A DNA stretch of 64,000 nt from Stenotrophomonas sp. NA06056 (GCF_013364355.1 NZ_CP054931.1:3596001-3660000), one strand, 5' to 3'. Counted from the stretch's first letter, positions 46,076 through 55,585 are shown. Numbers and translations: made by a program. The notes: generated by a model from the sequence alone, not told the origin.

Positions 46076-47104
46076 TCACTGCCCCAGCGCCTTGTGCAGG
46101 CGTGCCTTCCATTGTTCGGGGGTCATGATCGAGGCGTTGTCCCACTGGCCACGGGCGTCGGGGCCCTGCGGGTAGGACGGCTCGAACATCTGCCAGACCA
46201 GCACCTGCGGCTTGTTCTGCTTGAACTCGTTGGACTCCAGGTACTCCAGCAGCATGACCCAGTGACCGACGTTGCCCGGCTTCCAGTTGACCGACACCGG
46301 CCGATCCAATGCATTGGACAGCTTCTGCGGGAAGCCGAAATACGGCTGCACCATGCTGTGGCCGGTGACGTGCACCGGTGCCGGTGCATCATCCAGCAGC
46401 GACTGCTGCTCGGCCTGACGGCGCACGGTGAAGGTGTCGCGGCCAATCGCCTTGCGCTGTTCATCGGTAAGGAACAGCTCGGCCAGGTCACCGAACCGGC
46501 GCTCCTTGATCTCGCTGCCCAGCGCCATGCCGCTGCCGGCCTGGCCGGCCAGGGTCGGCACCTGCTCCTTCACCTTCGCTGCCACTGCCGTCGCCACCGC
46601 GTCGGCGGCCGGCTGGGTCCAGTGCTGGTCGCTGCGGTAGAACACTTCCTGGCCGCCCTGCTTGACCTGACGCAGCACCTGCAGCGCATCGATGGCCGGC
46701 ACCTTGGCCTTGTTCAGGCCATCCAGTTCCAGCGCATAGCGTCCGCGCACAGCATCGCCCAGGCGCTTGCCATCGGGCAGCTTGTCTTCATAGAACAGCG
46801 CCTTGTCCGGCAGCACCAGCACCTGCAACGTGACCCCGGCAGCGCTCAGCGCGCGCTCGGCTTCGGCGATCAGGGCGGTGTTGCGGGCCACTGCGGCGGT
46901 GTCCACTTCTGTCAGGCTGCCCCAGGCGGGGAACAGCCAGCCGTCCTTGCCGGTCAGCACGATGGACGAATCCTGTGCGGCGGCGGCGATGGTGGTTGCA
47001 GGCGCCTGTGCCTGCACGGAATTGCCCAGGCCCAGCGCGCACAGTGCGGCCAGCAGGAGCATGCGCGGACGACGCGCGGTGGTGGAGAGCGGAACAGGCT
47101 TCAT
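46076..47104 (-). CDS. AlgJ-like SGNH-type protein, secreted
   Basis: 342 residues. Signal peptide to about residue 33 (SVQAQA). The mature part has LTGKDGWLFPAWGSL (AlgJ/AlgX start), YRSDQHWTQPAADAVA with the Asp-x-His-Trp motif, and VTGHSMVQPYFGF in place of the usual GTSF-type nucleophile block. The Ser is present but the preceding residue is His, so activity may be altered. Follows nfrA-like by 21 bases. Probably works with the neighbouring AlgX-like protein. Confidence 0.8.
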   Translation of the reverse strand: MKPVPLSTTARRPRMLLLAALCALGLGNSVQAQAPATTIAAAAQDSSIVLTGKDGWLFPAWGSLTEVDTAAVARNTALIAEAERALSAAGVTLQVLVLPDKALFYEDKLPDGKRLGDAVRGRYALELDGLNKAKVPAIDALQVLRQVKQGGQEVFYRSDQHWTQPAADAVATAVAAKVKEQVPTLAGQAGSGMALGSEIKERRFGDLAELFLTDEQRKAIGRDTFTVRRQAEQQSLLDDAPAPVHVTGHSMVQPYFGFPQKLSNALDRPVSVNWKPGNVGHWVMLLEYLESNEFKQNKPQVLVWQMFEPSYPQGPDARGQWDNASIMTPEQWKARLHKALGQ

Positions 47105-47125
47105 CTGCAGATCCTTCGTGCGGAG

Positions 47126-49939
47126 TCAGTAGTACAGGGTGGCAGTGGCGAACAGGCCCTTGGCCCGCTGGGTATCGCCGCCGCCGATGGCGAAGCGGTA
47201 GGAGACCGACAGGTCCAGGTAGGAACGCGCCGCGTTGTAGTGGTCCTCGCGGAACCAGTAACGCAGGCCGACACCGGGACCGGCGCCGAGCGACCAGCTG
47301 CGCTGGGTGTCGGACAGAGCGAACGACTGCGCGCCGATGCCGGGATACTCGATGCCGCGCACGCGCGAGCGCTGGTCCTGCCAGTCGGCCCCCACCACCA
47401 GGTACGGGGTCAGCAGCCAGCGGGTCTGGTCGGCGCCGAAACGATAGTTGCGACCGGCCCGCAGCTCCGCCGCGGCGAAGGCCTGCTGGCGGCGCAGGCG
47501 CCCGTCGGATTCACTCACCCGCTGCGACGGGTTGCCGCTGGCATCGAGCGCATCCACGGTGAAGTGCGCGCGATTGTCGTCCCAGCTCAGGCCGGCCTGG
47601 GCGTAGCCGCTGATCGTCCACCACTGGGTGACATCGGTACGCACGCCAGTGCCTTGGTAGAAACCGTAGGTGGCATAGGTCATCCAGCCGCCAGCGCTGT
47701 CGTTCAGGCGGTAGCGCGCCAGCAGGTTCGCCTGCAGCGGCCGCTCGGATTCGAGCTGGATCTGGCAGCGCACCGCCGCGGAGTCGGCATAGATGCCACC
47801 GCGACGGGTGGCGCTGCCCAGGAACTGACGGCGCTCCAGGCCAACGCTGAGACCGGTCTGGCCGAAGGCATAGCGCACACCGAACGAGCCGATGGTGGAC
47901 GGCCAACCGGCGATCGAACGCGAACGGCTGAGGCGTTCGGCGCGCTCGCGGCTGTCCGGCGTCGCCACCCCGGTACAGGGATCGGTGAACAGCAGCGATT
48001 CGAACGTGCCGCCTTCGTCGTACAGCGTGTTGGCGATACGTGCATAGGCTTCCAGCGTGCCGTGCTGGTTGTTGGTCGCCTGCGGCCGCCAGAATGCTTC
48101 CAGCGTGCTGAACACCGAGGCGCCGGGCGTGCTGATCGACGCACCGCCCAGGTTGGTCGCCGCCTGGCGCGAACCGCGATAACCGGCCGAGGCGGTCACG
48201 CCCCAGTTGCGCGAGTAGCCGGCGATGGCACTGCGGGTGTTGTAGCGCTGCGCCTTGTCCAGCGGCAGCTGGCCAGCATCGGCGGCATCGATCGCACCCC
48301 GCAGCAGGGTCACGGCCTGGCGGTGATCGCCGGTGGCGGCGCTGGCGTAGGCCTGGTCCATCACCACGGTCCTGGGTGCCTTGCCGGTGGCTTCGGCAGC
48401 GCGGAAGTCGGCCAGTGCCAGTGCGGGCTCGCGCGCGGCCTGGTTGAGGTAGCCGCGCTGCATCAGCAGGCCGGCATCGTCAGGGTGTGCAGCCAGTGCG
48501 CTATCCAGGCGTTGCCGCGCTTCACCCTGCTGGCTGCGATTGCCGGCGGCCAGCGCGGTGGTCAGCAGGCCCTGCAGCGGCACGCTGTCTGGTGCCTCCT
48601 GCACGGCCTGGCGTGCATCGCTGATCGCCTGCTGGTAGTCCTGCCGTCCGTAGGCGGCGTAAGCGCGCTGGGCGGGGCCACCCTCGCCCTGCAGGTCGGC
48701 GGGCATCAGCTCGCACTGCGTGCCGTACGGCGTATCGCGGCATTGCTGGAACGGCGCCGGATAGGACTGCAGGGTCAGGGTCTGGCCAGCACGCGCGCTG
48801 TGGATGCCCTTGTTGCGCACCGCGATGGCCTCGCGGATGCCCTGCCGGTTCTTTTCTTCCTCGTCGGCCAGGGTGTCGGCCTGCAGCGGTGCCAGCAGTG
48901 CCGTTGCGCGGGCACGGTCACCGGCGGCGATGGCTGCATCCACCGCCAGCAGGCGCACGTTGCGCTGCTGCTGGCCATCCAGCCAATCCTGTTTCAGCGC
49001 GGCGTCGAAATCGGCGTTGGCCTGTTCGGTGTGTCCCTGGCGCTGGCGCAGGTAGGCACGCATGACCAGAGCGACGGTGTCGTCCGGATCGTTGTCCAGC
49101 GCCTGGTTGGCGGTGGTTTCAGCCTCGGCCAGCTGCCCGTCCAGCAGCTGCGTGGTCATCAGCAGCAACCGGTGCGAGGCCACGTCGGGGGCACGCGCCA
49201 CCGCTTCACGGGCGAAACCGACAGCGGCGGCGAAGTCCTGGGCGATCAACGCCTGATAACCCTCCTGTGCCGGTTTCACTGCGCGCTGGCGGCCCAGCGC
49301 CACGCGCTTGGCGCGCAGGTCGGCCACGTTCGGCGCACCCAGCTGCAGCGCGGTGGCGGCGGCGGCGTCAGCCTGTTCCAGTTGTTGCTGCGCTTCCAGC
49401 GACGCCACCCACAGCATCGCCCAGGCGCCCTGCTGCGGCTGCTGGCGGAAGGCCTGCTCGGCCTTGCTGGCCGCCACGGCCATCTGGTCGTTGTTGTAGG
49501 CGGTGTAGGCCTCGGTGGCCAACGCGAACGACTGCTGGTAGGCACGCTGCGCGGGTGTCTGCGCCACCGCCGGTGCGGCCCGCGAACCGCCGCCGGTGTT
49601 CACCGCGGGGGCCGTTGCCAATCCCGCCAACGCCGGATCCTTCAGCCCGGCATCCAATGCGCGTCGTGCCTGCTGCCGCGCTTCGTCGCCACGGCCAAGC
49701 TTCTGCAACGAATAGATCTGCAACAACCGCAGGCGCACTACGTCCGGGCGCAGCCGTGATGCTTCGCTGGCCTGTCGCAATGCCGCGCTGTAATCGCCAC
49801 GCTCATACGCAGCGAATGCCTGCTCGGCCATGCGGTAGGCAGGCCCGGACAGCGGCAACGGCGCGTCGGCCTGCGCGTATGCCGGCGCAGCAGCGGCAAG
49901 GGCAACCGCAATGACGGTGGACAGCAGCGAGGTCTTCAT
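47126..49939 (-). CDS. nfrA: NfrA-like outer-membrane exporter with TPR domain
   Basis: 937 residues. Signal peptide (1-22, AYA-QA). An N-terminal TPR superhelix of many repeats (about 30-550: AYERGDYSAALRQASEASRL and similar) leads to a C-terminal outer-membrane barrel (about 600-937) ending TATLYY. This is the layout of NfrA (phage N4 receptor) and also of PgaA/BcsC exporters. It is paired with an NfrB-like synthase by a 4-base overlap, which argues for NfrA. It should export the polymer made by NfrB. Confidence 0.85.
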   Translation of the reverse strand: MKTSLLSTVIAVALAAAAPAYAQADAPLPLSGPAYRMAEQAFAAYERGDYSAALRQASEASRLRPDVVRLRLLQIYSLQKLGRGDEARQQARRALDAGLKDPALAGLATAPAVNTGGGSRAAPAVAQTPAQRAYQQSFALATEAYTAYNNDQMAVAASKAEQAFRQQPQQGAWAMLWVASLEAQQQLEQADAAAATALQLGAPNVADLRAKRVALGRQRAVKPAQEGYQALIAQDFAAAVGFAREAVARAPDVASHRLLLMTTQLLDGQLAEAETTANQALDNDPDDTVALVMRAYLRQRQGHTEQANADFDAALKQDWLDGQQQRNVRLLAVDAAIAAGDRARATALLAPLQADTLADEEEKNRQGIREAIAVRNKGIHSARAGQTLTLQSYPAPFQQCRDTPYGTQCELMPADLQGEGGPAQRAYAAYGRQDYQQAISDARQAVQEAPDSVPLQGLLTTALAAGNRSQQGEARQRLDSALAAHPDDAGLLMQRGYLNQAAREPALALADFRAAEATGKAPRTVVMDQAYASAATGDHRQAVTLLRGAIDAADAGQLPLDKAQRYNTRSAIAGYSRNWGVTASAGYRGSRQAATNLGGASISTPGASVFSTLEAFWRPQATNNQHGTLEAYARIANTLYDEGGTFESLLFTDPCTGVATPDSRERAERLSRSRSIAGWPSTIGSFGVRYAFGQTGLSVGLERRQFLGSATRRGGIYADSAAVRCQIQLESERPLQANLLARYRLNDSAGGWMTYATYGFYQGTGVRTDVTQWWTISGYAQAGLSWDDNRAHFTVDALDASGNPSQRVSESDGRLRRQQAFAAAELRAGRNYRFGADQTRWLLTPYLVVGADWQDQRSRVRGIEYPGIGAQSFALSDTQRSWSLGAGPGVGLRYWFREDHYNAARSYLDLSVSYRFAIGGGDTQRAKGLFATATLYY

Positions 49940-52083
49940 GCCGTTGCAACTCCAGGAGGCGGCGACTGCAGCATCGCCGCACGGCGGCGTTGTTCTTCCA
50001 TGGCCTGGGCGATGGCCTCTTCGGTGGCGATGCCTTTCTTGACCAGGTAGTCGCCGATGCGACCATCACGCTGCGGTTTGTACTCATCCAGCGCGATCTC
50101 GAAACGCGCGTGGTCGATCAGGCGCATTTCCACCAGCAGGTCACCCAGCAGCGGCACGGTATCGATGCGCCACTGTTCGGCGCCACCGATCAGGCGCAGA
50201 CCGGCGTTGATCTCGCTTTCGCGCGCCACGCTCTGCTCGACGTGGGCGTTGCCGGTTTCCTGCTTGAGCAGGGCCAGCGCGGCGTCGGACAGCGGGTTGG
50301 CCACGGCCAGCCGCAACGTACCCGGCTGCAGCTGGGGCAGCGGCAGCATGCGCCACTGCACGCAGGCGTCGACGCTGACCGGGAACCCGCCCTTGCCGAG
50401 GTAATCGACATCGATCACCGCACGCGGCAGGTCGCCCTGGAAGGCGATGGCCTCGGCCAGCGTCTCGTCGTCCAGCCAGCCCTGCGACAGCAGGATGCGG
50501 CCAAGTGGCTGCTGGCGCCCTCCCTGCTGCTGCTGCAGTGCCTGTTCCAGGCGCTCGGGTTCGACCGCCTGCCAGGTGGTCAGCAGTTCGCCCAGGCGCT
50601 TGCGCGTCTGTACCAGTGCCGCCGCATCGGGGAAGTCATGCATGGTCTTGTCCCAGACCATGCGCTTGCCGAAGAACAGATAGGCCAGGAACATCCGCCA
50701 CGCGCGTGCGGTGGCCATGAAGTTGACCATGTTGCCGACCACCATGCGCGGGATCGACATCAACGCGTGTTCCCAACCGTACAGGCGGTTGACGAAATAG
50801 AAGCGCTGCACCACGCGCGTGGCCAGCGCCGCGGTGGTCAGCAGTGCGATGTTCATCTGCCAGGTGCCCGGCTGGAACACGCTGGGATACTGCATGTGCC
50901 AGAGGCCGGTCATCTTCAGCACCCAGAACAACAGCAGCTGCAGGAAGATGAGGTAGGCGATGATGCTGACGAAGGACGTGATGATGCCCTTGCGGTCGCG
51001 CGCCAGCAGGTACTTGGTGGCCAGCGAACCACGCCACCCCAGGGTTTCCCAACTCTGCAGGCCGATACCCAGCACCCAGCGTGCCTTCTGCCGGTATGAG
51101 GCGCGGAAGTTGTCGGGGAAATACTCGCGCACGCACAGGGCCATCTGCTGGGTGCGCTCGCGCACCGGCCCCCAGCCGAACCACGACGGCCGCCGCACCA
51201 GGAACTGCACTGGGAAGCGGGCGAAGATCGAGTGCATGCCCATCGCGGCCAGGCGCGCACCGACGTCGTAGTCCTCGGTCAGGCTGTCGGTGTTGAACGG
51301 CTGGTTGTCGGTCGCCGCGCTCAACGCCAGCAGCGCACGCCGCGAGAAGCAGGTGCCCACGCCGGCCGAGGGCACCATGCCGGACACGCTTTCGCGCACC
51401 ACCAGGTCCTTGGCGTGCCATTCGGCGAACTCGTCCATGTACACGCCGGCCACCAGTTCGTACCACTCGCGGTCCAGCGAGGTCACCGGCAGCTGGATCA
51501 TGTCCTTGCGTGGCAGCAGGTAGTTGAAGAAGCGCAGCTCCATCGGGTGCAGCACGTCTTCGCTGTCGTGCAGGATGACCCCGGCGAACTCGATGTCGTG
51601 GCGCTTCTCGTAGTCGAAGATCGACAGGATCAGCCAGTTCAGGCAGTCGGCCTTGCTGGTCGGGCCATCGTGCGGCACTTCCACCCGGCGCAGGCGCTTG
51701 TAGCGGCGCCGCATGCGCTCGACTTCATCAATGGTCGCCTGATCGTTGGGATAGGTACCGACGAACACCACGTACTCGCGGTAATCGAGCACATTGATCA
51801 TGTTCTCGACCATCTGCGCGATGACGTCGTATTCCATCCACGCCGGCACCATGATCGCCAACGGCTGCTCGGGCCGCTGCAGCAGGTCCTGCTGGGTCAG
51901 CGGCTTGTACTCGCGGCGCTTCTTCACCGTCAGCGTGCGCCAGCTTTCGCGGATCCAGTACCAGACGTCGATGAACAGGTCATCAAGGCTGGAAATCAGG
52001 ATCAGCACGGCCACCGCCGCTGCCACTGTTTCCAGGGCAGCGTAGTAGTTGGCCAGCTGGATGTTCCAGAACAGACCGTCCAC
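49936..52083 (-). CDS. nfrB: NfrB-like inner-membrane glycosyltransferase with MshEN repeats
   Basis: 715 residues. An N-terminal membrane helix is followed by a GT2 domain: the DSED metal site near 172, TEDYD near 268, QKARWVLG near 336 (Q/RxxRW). Then several membrane helices. The C-terminal 220 residues hold two MshEN-like modules (RLGELLTTWQAVEPERLEQA near 495 with PLGRILLSQGWL, and LLGDLLVEMRLIDHARFEIA near 643 with RIGDYLVKKGI). MshEN binds c-di-GMP. In E. coli NfrB makes a ManNAc-type glycan when c-di-GMP is high. Overlaps nfrA by 4 bases. Confidence 0.87.
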   Translation of the reverse strand: MDGLFWNIQLANYYAALETVAAAVAVLILISSLDDLFIDVWYWIRESWRTLTVKKRREYKPLTQQDLLQRPEQPLAIMVPAWMEYDVIAQMVENMINVLDYREYVVFVGTYPNDQATIDEVERMRRRYKRLRRVEVPHDGPTSKADCLNWLILSIFDYEKRHDIEFAGVILHDSEDVLHPMELRFFNYLLPRKDMIQLPVTSLDREWYELVAGVYMDEFAEWHAKDLVVRESVSGMVPSAGVGTCFSRRALLALSAATDNQPFNTDSLTEDYDVGARLAAMGMHSIFARFPVQFLVRRPSWFGWGPVRERTQQMALCVREYFPDNFRASYRQKARWVLGIGLQSWETLGWRGSLATKYLLARDRKGIITSFVSIIAYLIFLQLLLFWVLKMTGLWHMQYPSVFQPGTWQMNIALLTTAALATRVVQRFYFVNRLYGWEHALMSIPRMVVGNMVNFMATARAWRMFLAYLFFGKRMVWDKTMHDFPDAAALVQTRKRLGELLTTWQAVEPERLEQALQQQQGGRQQPLGRILLSQGWLDDETLAEAIAFQGDLPRAVIDVDYLGKGGFPVSVDACVQWRMLPLPQLQPGTLRLAVANPLSDAALALLKQETGNAHVEQSVARESEINAGLRLIGGAEQWRIDTVPLLGDLLVEMRLIDHARFEIALDEYKPQRDGRIGDYLVKKGIATEEAIAQAMEEQRRRAAMLQSPPPGVATA

Positions 52084-52089
52084 GATCGA

Positions 52090-54291
52090 TCAGTGCCCGG
52101 CGCTGGCGGACTTGCGGCGGCGACGGATCTGGGTGATGCGGGCGGCCGCCAGGGCGAACACCACGATGCCCACCAGCAACAGCAGCCAGACCATGTGCTG
52201 TTCCCATTTCGACTGCGGATTGCCGTCCTGGGCAATACGCGAACCGTAAGGGTCCTGGCTGTCGAAATCGCGGACGACGTTGCTGCCGTCGATCACGGCA
52301 AGGTCGCCACGCAGCAGGCGGAAGGGGGTGCCAAGCGTCGGCCCCTGGGTACCCAGATCGCTGTACAGCACGCCGATCTGGCCACCGGCAGAGGCCACCT
52401 GCACGGCAGCGGCGTGTTCCAACCCGGTCAGGTCGAGCAGCGGCTGCGGCTTGCCGGCAATCAGCAGCTGGCCATCCTTCAGGCCCGCCAGCGAGACACC
52501 GGACGGTGCCAGCGCGAAGGCCAGGTACGGCTTGGTCGGACTGATCGCCGCACCCGCATCCACGACCTTGAAGCTGGCCGCTTCCGGCGATGCGCCCACG
52601 GCACTGGCAATGGCGATGACCTTGGCCAGCGAGGTCGGCGCATCCTGCAGCCAGGTCCCTGGCACGAACACTTCATTGGCATGCGCCAGCTGGCTGGCCG
52701 CACCGATGAAGTCGGCGCCGAGCGTGCGCTTGGCCAGTTTCAGGTGGCTGCTGGGCAGGATCGACACCGGGAAAGCGGTGGCTGGATCGTGGCAGTACGG
52801 CCGCGCCGGCTGCCGCAGGAAGCTGACGCGCACTTCATTGCGGGCCGACAAGGCATAGGTGGGCACCTTGGCAACCAGCCGCTGCGGCTTGCCGTCGGAG
52901 GACAGCACCTTGGCCCCCAGCAGGTAGTCGTTGAAGTAGATCGTTGCAACCGCACCCTGCCCGGCCGCATTCGGTGCAGCCGATACATCCAGCACCACTT
53001 CTTCCGGCAAGCGGCCATCGGCTGACAGTGCGCCCAGTTCGAAGGTCGCGCTGCGATCGCCGCGGGTGACGATGTCCTGGGTACCGGCGATGTTGCCCAG
53101 CCGGCTCAGCAGCACGCGATCGCCCTCCATTGTCGGTGCGGTCGCCTGCGCGACCTGCAGCGAACGCCCCAGCGCATAGTTGCGCCACTGTTCGGACAGC
53201 AGCCCTGCCACCTTGCCGCCGGCTGCGGGGTCGACCACCAGGGTCGGCCGTCCGGCAACGGTGGTCACGCTCACCGAGGCATTGGCCACCGGCTTTTCCA
53301 GTGCCGCCATGTCGGCAGCGCGCCAGGTGCTGAACGCGTTGGCGGCATCCGCGCCGCTGGCACCGACCTGCACGGCCAGCGCATCCAGTGCCGCGCGTAC
53401 GCCGTTTCGCAGCGCATCGCTGCCGATCATCACATCGGCCGCCAGTGGGCCGCTGTCACGCAGCGACAGCAGCGCACCGACTTCGGCCAGATCCTTGATC
53501 GCGTGCGCGCGCTCACCTGCGGCCAGCGCCGCATAGGCCGGCACGCCCTGCAGGCTGGCGGGAATGATGATGCCGGTCAGGTCCACGCTGTCGCCGACCT
53601 TGGGCAGGGCGACCACGTCGACCTGCTTGCCACCGGTCTGCAGTGCTGCACCGATGCGCCAGGCCGCGTCGTAGGTCGATGCCTGCAGCGCCTTGCCTTC
53701 CACCAGCAGGCGCACGCGCGGAGGCAGTGCACCCCAGGCCTTGGCCACGGTGTCCACCGCACGCCCATCGAAGCGATAGCTGAAGCGCGACTCCGGCGAC
53801 AGCCGCAGCACGTTGGCCGGCGCGCTCTGATCGGCGCAACGGTAGTCGGAAACGATCGACCACCAGCCCACGCCGACACGGACGAACCCGTTCTCGCGGG
53901 GCTCGCCATCAATGGCCAGCAGCTGGCTTGCGTCGCCCTGCGCATCGGTGATCGAGCGCGCGGCGATCGGATCGCCATCGACCGACCACAACCCGGACGT
54001 GCGCCCGGTGTGGCCACGCACATAGCGGCCATCCAGCTGCAGCTGCGCATCGCGGGTCGCCACGCCTGCAGGTACGGGCAGGTAGACCTCGCGCTGGCTC
54101 TCCTGCCCGCTGAGCACCAGCGGCTGACGGAAACCGAGCTGGCGCAGCGTCATCTGCCGGCTCACCGTGCTGTCTCCGGTCCATTCGGTGAACTGGCCAG
54201 CAGCGCTGTCTGCAGCGCCAGCGGTAGCGGAGCTCGCCAGGGCCAGCATGGAGGAAACAACGAGGAAGCTACGTCGGCCGGTCTGGGTCAT
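52090..54291 (-). CDS. BcsB-like periplasmic protein with C-terminal membrane anchor
   Basis: 733 residues. Signal peptide to about 27 (AGA-ADS). Beta-sandwich and flavodoxin-like segments follow; IYFNDYLLGAKVL and VSFLRQPARPYCHDPATAFP are typical of BcsB, the cellulose-synthase partner. A single C-terminal helix (MVWLLLLVGIVVFALAAARI) is followed by a basic tail. It lies between wecB and nfrB, 6 bases before nfrB, so it probably guides the nascent polymer through the periplasm for the NfrB synthase rather than for cellulose. Confidence 0.78.
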   Translation of the reverse strand: MTQTGRRSFLVVSSMLALASSATAGAADSAAGQFTEWTGDSTVSRQMTLRQLGFRQPLVLSGQESQREVYLPVPAGVATRDAQLQLDGRYVRGHTGRTSGLWSVDGDPIAARSITDAQGDASQLLAIDGEPRENGFVRVGVGWWSIVSDYRCADQSAPANVLRLSPESRFSYRFDGRAVDTVAKAWGALPPRVRLLVEGKALQASTYDAAWRIGAALQTGGKQVDVVALPKVGDSVDLTGIIIPASLQGVPAYAALAAGERAHAIKDLAEVGALLSLRDSGPLAADVMIGSDALRNGVRAALDALAVQVGASGADAANAFSTWRAADMAALEKPVANASVSVTTVAGRPTLVVDPAAGGKVAGLLSEQWRNYALGRSLQVAQATAPTMEGDRVLLSRLGNIAGTQDIVTRGDRSATFELGALSADGRLPEEVVLDVSAAPNAAGQGAVATIYFNDYLLGAKVLSSDGKPQRLVAKVPTYALSARNEVRVSFLRQPARPYCHDPATAFPVSILPSSHLKLAKRTLGADFIGAASQLAHANEVFVPGTWLQDAPTSLAKVIAIASAVGASPEAASFKVVDAGAAISPTKPYLAFALAPSGVSLAGLKDGQLLIAGKPQPLLDLTGLEHAAAVQVASAGGQIGVLYSDLGTQGPTLGTPFRLLRGDLAVIDGSNVVRDFDSQDPYGSRIAQDGNPQSKWEQHMVWLLLLVGIVVFALAAARITQIRRRRKSASAGH

Positions 54292-55472
54292 GGCGTCACT
54301 TCTTGCAGAGGAGGGGGAGCAAGGCCGGCGCTGCGGTGGCCGGTGTGGAATTCGGGCAGTGGATGCCCACGCAGGGCGGCGACGATGCGCGCACTGGCTC
54401 GACCGTCACCATAGGGACTGGCGTCGGGGTCGAATCGGGTCGAATGCGGAGGTTGTTCCAGCGCGGCGTTGACGGCATCGACGATCCGCTTCGGCGCGGT
54501 GCCCACCAGCTTCACCACCCCGGCATCGACTGCCTCCGGGCGCTCGGTGACATCGCGCATCACCAACACGGGTTTGCCGAGCGCGGGCGCCTCTTCCTGC
54601 ACACCGCCGGAGTCGGTGAGGATCACGTCGGCGCGTTGCATCAGGCGCACGAAGCTCAGGTAGTCCTGCGGCGGTACCAGGTGCACGTTGCCGAGATTGC
54701 CCAGGTGCGCGTTGACCGGCCCCTGCACGTTCGGGTTGAGGTGCACCGGGTACAGGATCTGCAGATCCGCGCGTTGCGCCAGCTCGGCCAGCGCGCGGCA
54801 GATGTTCTCGAAGCCGTGGCCGAAGCTCTCGCGGCGATGGCCGGTGACCAGCAGCAGGCGGCGCTGGGGATCAAGCATCTGGAAAGGCGCATCGGCGCGG
54901 GCGCGCAGTACCGGATCGCGGTCGAGCTGCTGCACGGTCTGCTGCAGGGCGTCGATGACGGTGTTGCCCGTCACCAGGATCCTGCCGCCCAGGTGTTCAC
55001 GTGCAAGGTTGGCACGCGAGCTCGGCGTGGGCGCGAACAGGAAATCAGAGACGACATCGATGACCCGTCGGTTCATCTCCTCCGGCCACGGCCGGGTGAT
55101 GTCACCGGTACGCAGGCCCGCTTCGACGTGTCCCACCGGAATGCGGTGATGGAAGGCCGCCACGGCAGCCGTCATCGCCGTGGTGGTATCACCATGGACC
55201 AGCACGCGATCAGGCCGCACCTGCGTGTACAGCGCGTCCAGGCGCTCGAACAGCTTGGCGCACAGGCCGTTGAGGGTCTGGTTGGGAACCATCACATCAA
55301 GATCGTGGTCGGCGGTGATCTCGAACAACGACATCACCTGGTCCAGCATCGCCCGATGCTGACCGGTGGTGCAGACGATGGATTCGATGTCCGGCGCCTC
55401 ACCCAGCGCCTTTACCAGCGGCCCCATCTTGATTGCTTCAGGACGGGTACCGAAAACAGAAAGAACCTTCAC
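54288..55472 (-). CDS. wecB: WecB, UDP-N-acetylglucosamine 2-epimerase (non-hydrolysing)
   Basis: Interconverts UDP-GlcNAc and UDP-ManNAc. 394 residues. Motifs: MKVLSVFGTRPEAIKMGPLV, VHGDTTTAMTAAVAAF, VGHVEAGLRTGD, PEEMNRRVIDVVSD, TGHRRESFG, and LTDSGGVQEEAPALGKPVLVMR. First gene of the polysaccharide operon; its stop overlaps the bcsB-like start. This supplies ManNAc donors, which agrees with an NfrB-type polymer. Preceded by a perfect Clp/CRP-type palindrome. Confidence 0.95.
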   Translation of the reverse strand: MKVLSVFGTRPEAIKMGPLVKALGEAPDIESIVCTTGQHRAMLDQVMSLFEITADHDLDVMVPNQTLNGLCAKLFERLDALYTQVRPDRVLVHGDTTTAMTAAVAAFHHRIPVGHVEAGLRTGDITRPWPEEMNRRVIDVVSDFLFAPTPSSRANLAREHLGGRILVTGNTVIDALQQTVQQLDRDPVLRARADAPFQMLDPQRRLLLVTGHRRESFGHGFENICRALAELAQRADLQILYPVHLNPNVQGPVNAHLGNLGNVHLVPPQDYLSFVRLMQRADVILTDSGGVQEEAPALGKPVLVMRDVTERPEAVDAGVVKLVGTAPKRIVDAVNAALEQPPHSTRFDPDASPYGDGRASARIVAALRGHPLPEFHTGHRSAGLAPPPLQEVTP

Positions 55473-55547
55473 CGCAGAACTCCCTCAAGACCTGCAAACA
55501 TCCTGTACGCGGATCGTAAGCGATCTCGTGAAGTTCGGCCATGTAAA

Positions 55548-55563
55548 TGTGATATGCATCACA
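55548..55563. promoter_or_regulatory. Perfect CRP/Clp-type operator TGTGA-N6-TCACA
   Basis: TGTGATATGCATCACA, flanked by AAA and AAG, is a perfectly symmetric CRP-family site. Its centre is about 84 bases upstream of the wecB start codon, with a TACGAT possible -10 in between (55513-55518, minus strand). In Xanthomonadaceae this consensus is bound by Clp, whose binding is controlled by c-di-GMP. Confidence 0.7.
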
Positions 55564-55585
55564 AAGATGCGGAGTAAGGTATCGG

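Noticed and set aside
45935..49759. Plus-strand open frame of more than 1,200 codons
   Set aside because: It is antisense to algX-like, algJ-like and nfrA-like genes, has low-complexity Gln/Gly/Arg/His composition and no recognisable motif; it arises from high GC third positions.
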